Below are positions 6,865 through 8,011 of a DNA stretch of 8,011 nucleotides, in pieces. The translations under genes and the position numbers were made by a program. The stretch spans positions 1 to 8,011 of the forward strand of contig JAEZAY010000322.1 in NCBI GenBank assembly GCA_023427575.1. Reading direction: 5' to 3'. Position 1 is the first letter of the stretch. Every line of letters begins with the position of its first letter. Under the pieces are notes generated by a model. It worked only from the letters and a program-made list of their open reading frames with translations, ran no database searches and was not told the DNA's origin. The DNA is from Bacteroidota bacterium. GTDB taxonomy: Bacteria > Bacteroidota > Bacteroidia > Chitinophagales > Chitinophagaceae.

Positions 6865-6888
6865 TTTTTACCGTTTGAAATGTAAAAA

Positions 6889-7551
6889 TCAGGTTTCGGC
6901 CGTTTGTTTAAGGCGGATGAAGGAGATTCCGCTGCGATTTTCCCGGGCGATCTGATCTTTGACCCTTTCGGAAATATAAATGGCCGGCCGCTCCTGCGTG
7001 TAGCGAAGAAATATAATATCATCATCCAGATCCGAAATAAATACCGGACGGTCGATGGAAACTTTTTGCGGAGACTTGAGAAATTCAATCATGGAATTGA
7101 GTTCAGCCACGGATTTCGGGCTGTAATCGGTGATCTTATTGCCTGCCTTACCTATAATAGACATGGAACTCTGCTGAAAATCCAGCTTTTTAAAATCGAA
7201 TTCAAACGGGTTGGGGAGCCAGTAGATGAGGGATTTTTCATTATTGATCTTTAAGGTCACGGGGAAACATTGCCAGCCATCTTTGCGGAACCGCGTTAAT
7301 AATTTCATCAACCCTTCGCTTAAAAGGATTCCGTAAGCTCCGATCACGGATGAAGAAAGCAGGTCGGTTAGCCGGGCTTGCGGATGAAGAAAAACCATTG
7401 GCGTTACCGGAACAAACTCTACCGGGTAAAACATGTTGTTTGCCGAAAAGAAAGGATCATCCGGACTCAGTTTGCAGGAACCTTTTTCGATTTGCGGAAG
7501 ATAGCCGATCTCAGTTTCATCAACGCTGCACATTAGCTGATAATAATCCAT
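6889..7551 (-). CDS. Uncharacterised protein resembling the Imm11/DUF1629 immunity-type family
   Basis: A 220-aa protein with no signal peptide or membrane segment, hence probably cytoplasmic. Its layout resembles Imm11/DUF1629 proteins: a central LTDLLSSSVIGAYGILLSE (61-79) followed by a helix LMKLLTRFRKDGWQCFPV (81-98, compare 'S..gg.lvSekl..ll'), an aromatic IYWLPNP (109-115), and the C-terminal PAIYISERVKDQIARENRSG (189-208, compare 'i.vSe.lk..le..g.tG..F'). The family assignment is by pattern memory only. Family members often neutralise contact-dependent or polymorphic toxins, but no toxin gene lies beside it here, so function is not claimed. An in-frame TAA just upstream and no alternative ATG support the start at 7551. 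It lies 33 nt after the GH127-like gene and could be cotranscribed with it. Confidence 0.55.
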   Translation of the reverse strand: MDYYQLMCSVDETEIGYLPQIEKGSCKLSPDDPFFSANNMFYPVEFVPVTPMVFLHPQARLTDLLSSSVIGAYGILLSEGLMKLLTRFRKDGWQCFPVTLKINNEKSLIYWLPNPFEFDFKKLDFQQSSMSIIGKAGNKITDYSPKSVAELNSMIEFLKSPQKVSIDRPVFISDLDDDIIFLRYTQERPAIYISERVKDQIARENRSGISFIRLKQTAET

Positions 7552-7584
7552 AACACTACATTAACTGATTCAGAACTGAAAATC

Positions 7585-8011
7585 CTACTGATTCACTTTT
7601 ACATTAGTAAATCTAACAGGCAGCCATACCTGCATTTCACCGGGGCCGCGGTTATTCCAGGTATGGTACGGAATCGCTTTTTTTATTTCCTTAAGAGTTT
7701 CGACCGATTTTCCATCTTTAGATACCGTGGCAACATTGGCATCAAAATAAATTGCATTTACGCCACCAAGTAAATCAGGTTCAAATTGAACTTTAAACTG
7801 ATTATCATCTCCGATGGCAAAATTCATTGCCGATCCTTCATTGTCTTTTGCTTCCACGCAATACACCAGTGGACCGTATTGCAGCGCCACCCTGCCGAGA
7901 TTCTGCTTTTGTTCCGGGCGGCTTACTACCCGTTTCACGTCCATGGGCAGGTTCATAATAACCTTATCGCCTTTTTTCCATTTGCGTTTAATAACGGCAT
8001 ATCCATTATCC
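7585..8011 (-). CDS. C-terminal part of a GH127 (DUF1680) beta-L-arabinofuranosidase-like glycoside hydrolase; gene begins beyond the right edge
   Basis: The last 141 residues are present; the frame stays open to position 8011, where it reads DNGYAVIKRKWKKGDKVI before the first internal Met. Family signatures of the C-terminal beta-sandwich region are clear: WKKGDKV then MNLPMDVKRVVSRPE, then GRVALQYGPLVYCVEAKDNEG, and near the end AIPYHTWNNRGPGEMQVWLPV. GH127 enzymes release L-arabinofuranose from plant cell-wall glycans or glycoproteins; many Bacteroidota carry several DUF1680 paralogues with other specificities, so the substrate is unknown. The catalytic and zinc-binding residues and any signal peptide would be upstream, outside the window. 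There is no obvious terminator in the 33 nt before the next gene. Confidence 0.85.
   Translation of the reverse strand, partial: DNGYAVIKRKWKKGDKVIMNLPMDVKRVVSRPEQKQNLGRVALQYGPLVYCVEAKDNEGSAMNFAIGDDNQFKVQFEPDLLGGVNAIYFDANVATVSKDGKSVETLKEIKKAIPYHTWNNRGPGEMQVWLPVRFTNVKVNQ

Noticed and set aside
6861..6888. A/T-rich run after the Imm11-like gene as an intrinsic terminator
   Set aside because: Only AAAAA/TTTTT-type pairing is possible and there is no GC-rich stem.

Overview
The window looks like chromosomal DNA of a member of the Bacteroidota, probably of the Sphingobacteriales/Chitinophagales type. This rests on three things: protein signatures (stand-alone CysN of 413 aa, a SUMT with the GGDVSVFSN variant, CysH-CysD-CysN order); gene starts preceded by A-rich sequence with no Shine-Dalgarno motif; and a promoter -7 element matching the Bacteroidota consensus TAnnTTTG. 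The genus cannot be decided from this sequence. All genes lie on the minus strand, so the text below reads from high to low coordinates.

Right edge (8011-6889): the C-terminal part of a GH127 / DUF1680 family glycoside hydrolase (beta-L-arabinofuranosidase-like). After 33 nt comes a 220-aa protein that resembles the Imm11/DUF1629 immunity-type fold, with no toxin gene visible.

Centre and left (6888-1): a complete assimilatory sulfate-reduction operon, cysH-cysD-cysN-cobA-cysJ-cysI. CysDN is the GTP-driven ATP sulfurylase that makes APS. CysH is of the Fe-S (CC...CxxC) APS-reductase type and makes sulfite directly, so no APS kinase is needed, and none is present. CysJ and CysI reduce sulfite to sulfide. 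CobA makes precorrin-2, the precursor of the siroheme that CysI needs. CysI runs off the left edge after 331 residues and is intact as far as it can be read.

The most interesting part is the 183-bp gap in front of cysH (6706-6888). It holds a TATCTTTG promoter element flanked by a 7-bp inverted repeat. About 20 nt downstream is an 18-codon reading frame, MTRMRTYLDNHRSACCCC, that ends in four consecutive cysteine codons directly before its stop. It stops 47 nt before cysH. This has the layout of a cysteine-sensing leader peptide controlling a cysteine-biosynthesis operon by ribosome stalling. The same leader contains an 8-bp inverted repeat that brackets the Cys codons, plus alternative partial copies of one arm. 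No tRNA, rRNA, insertion sequence or CRISPR array was seen. No stretch longer than 300 bases lacks a gene.
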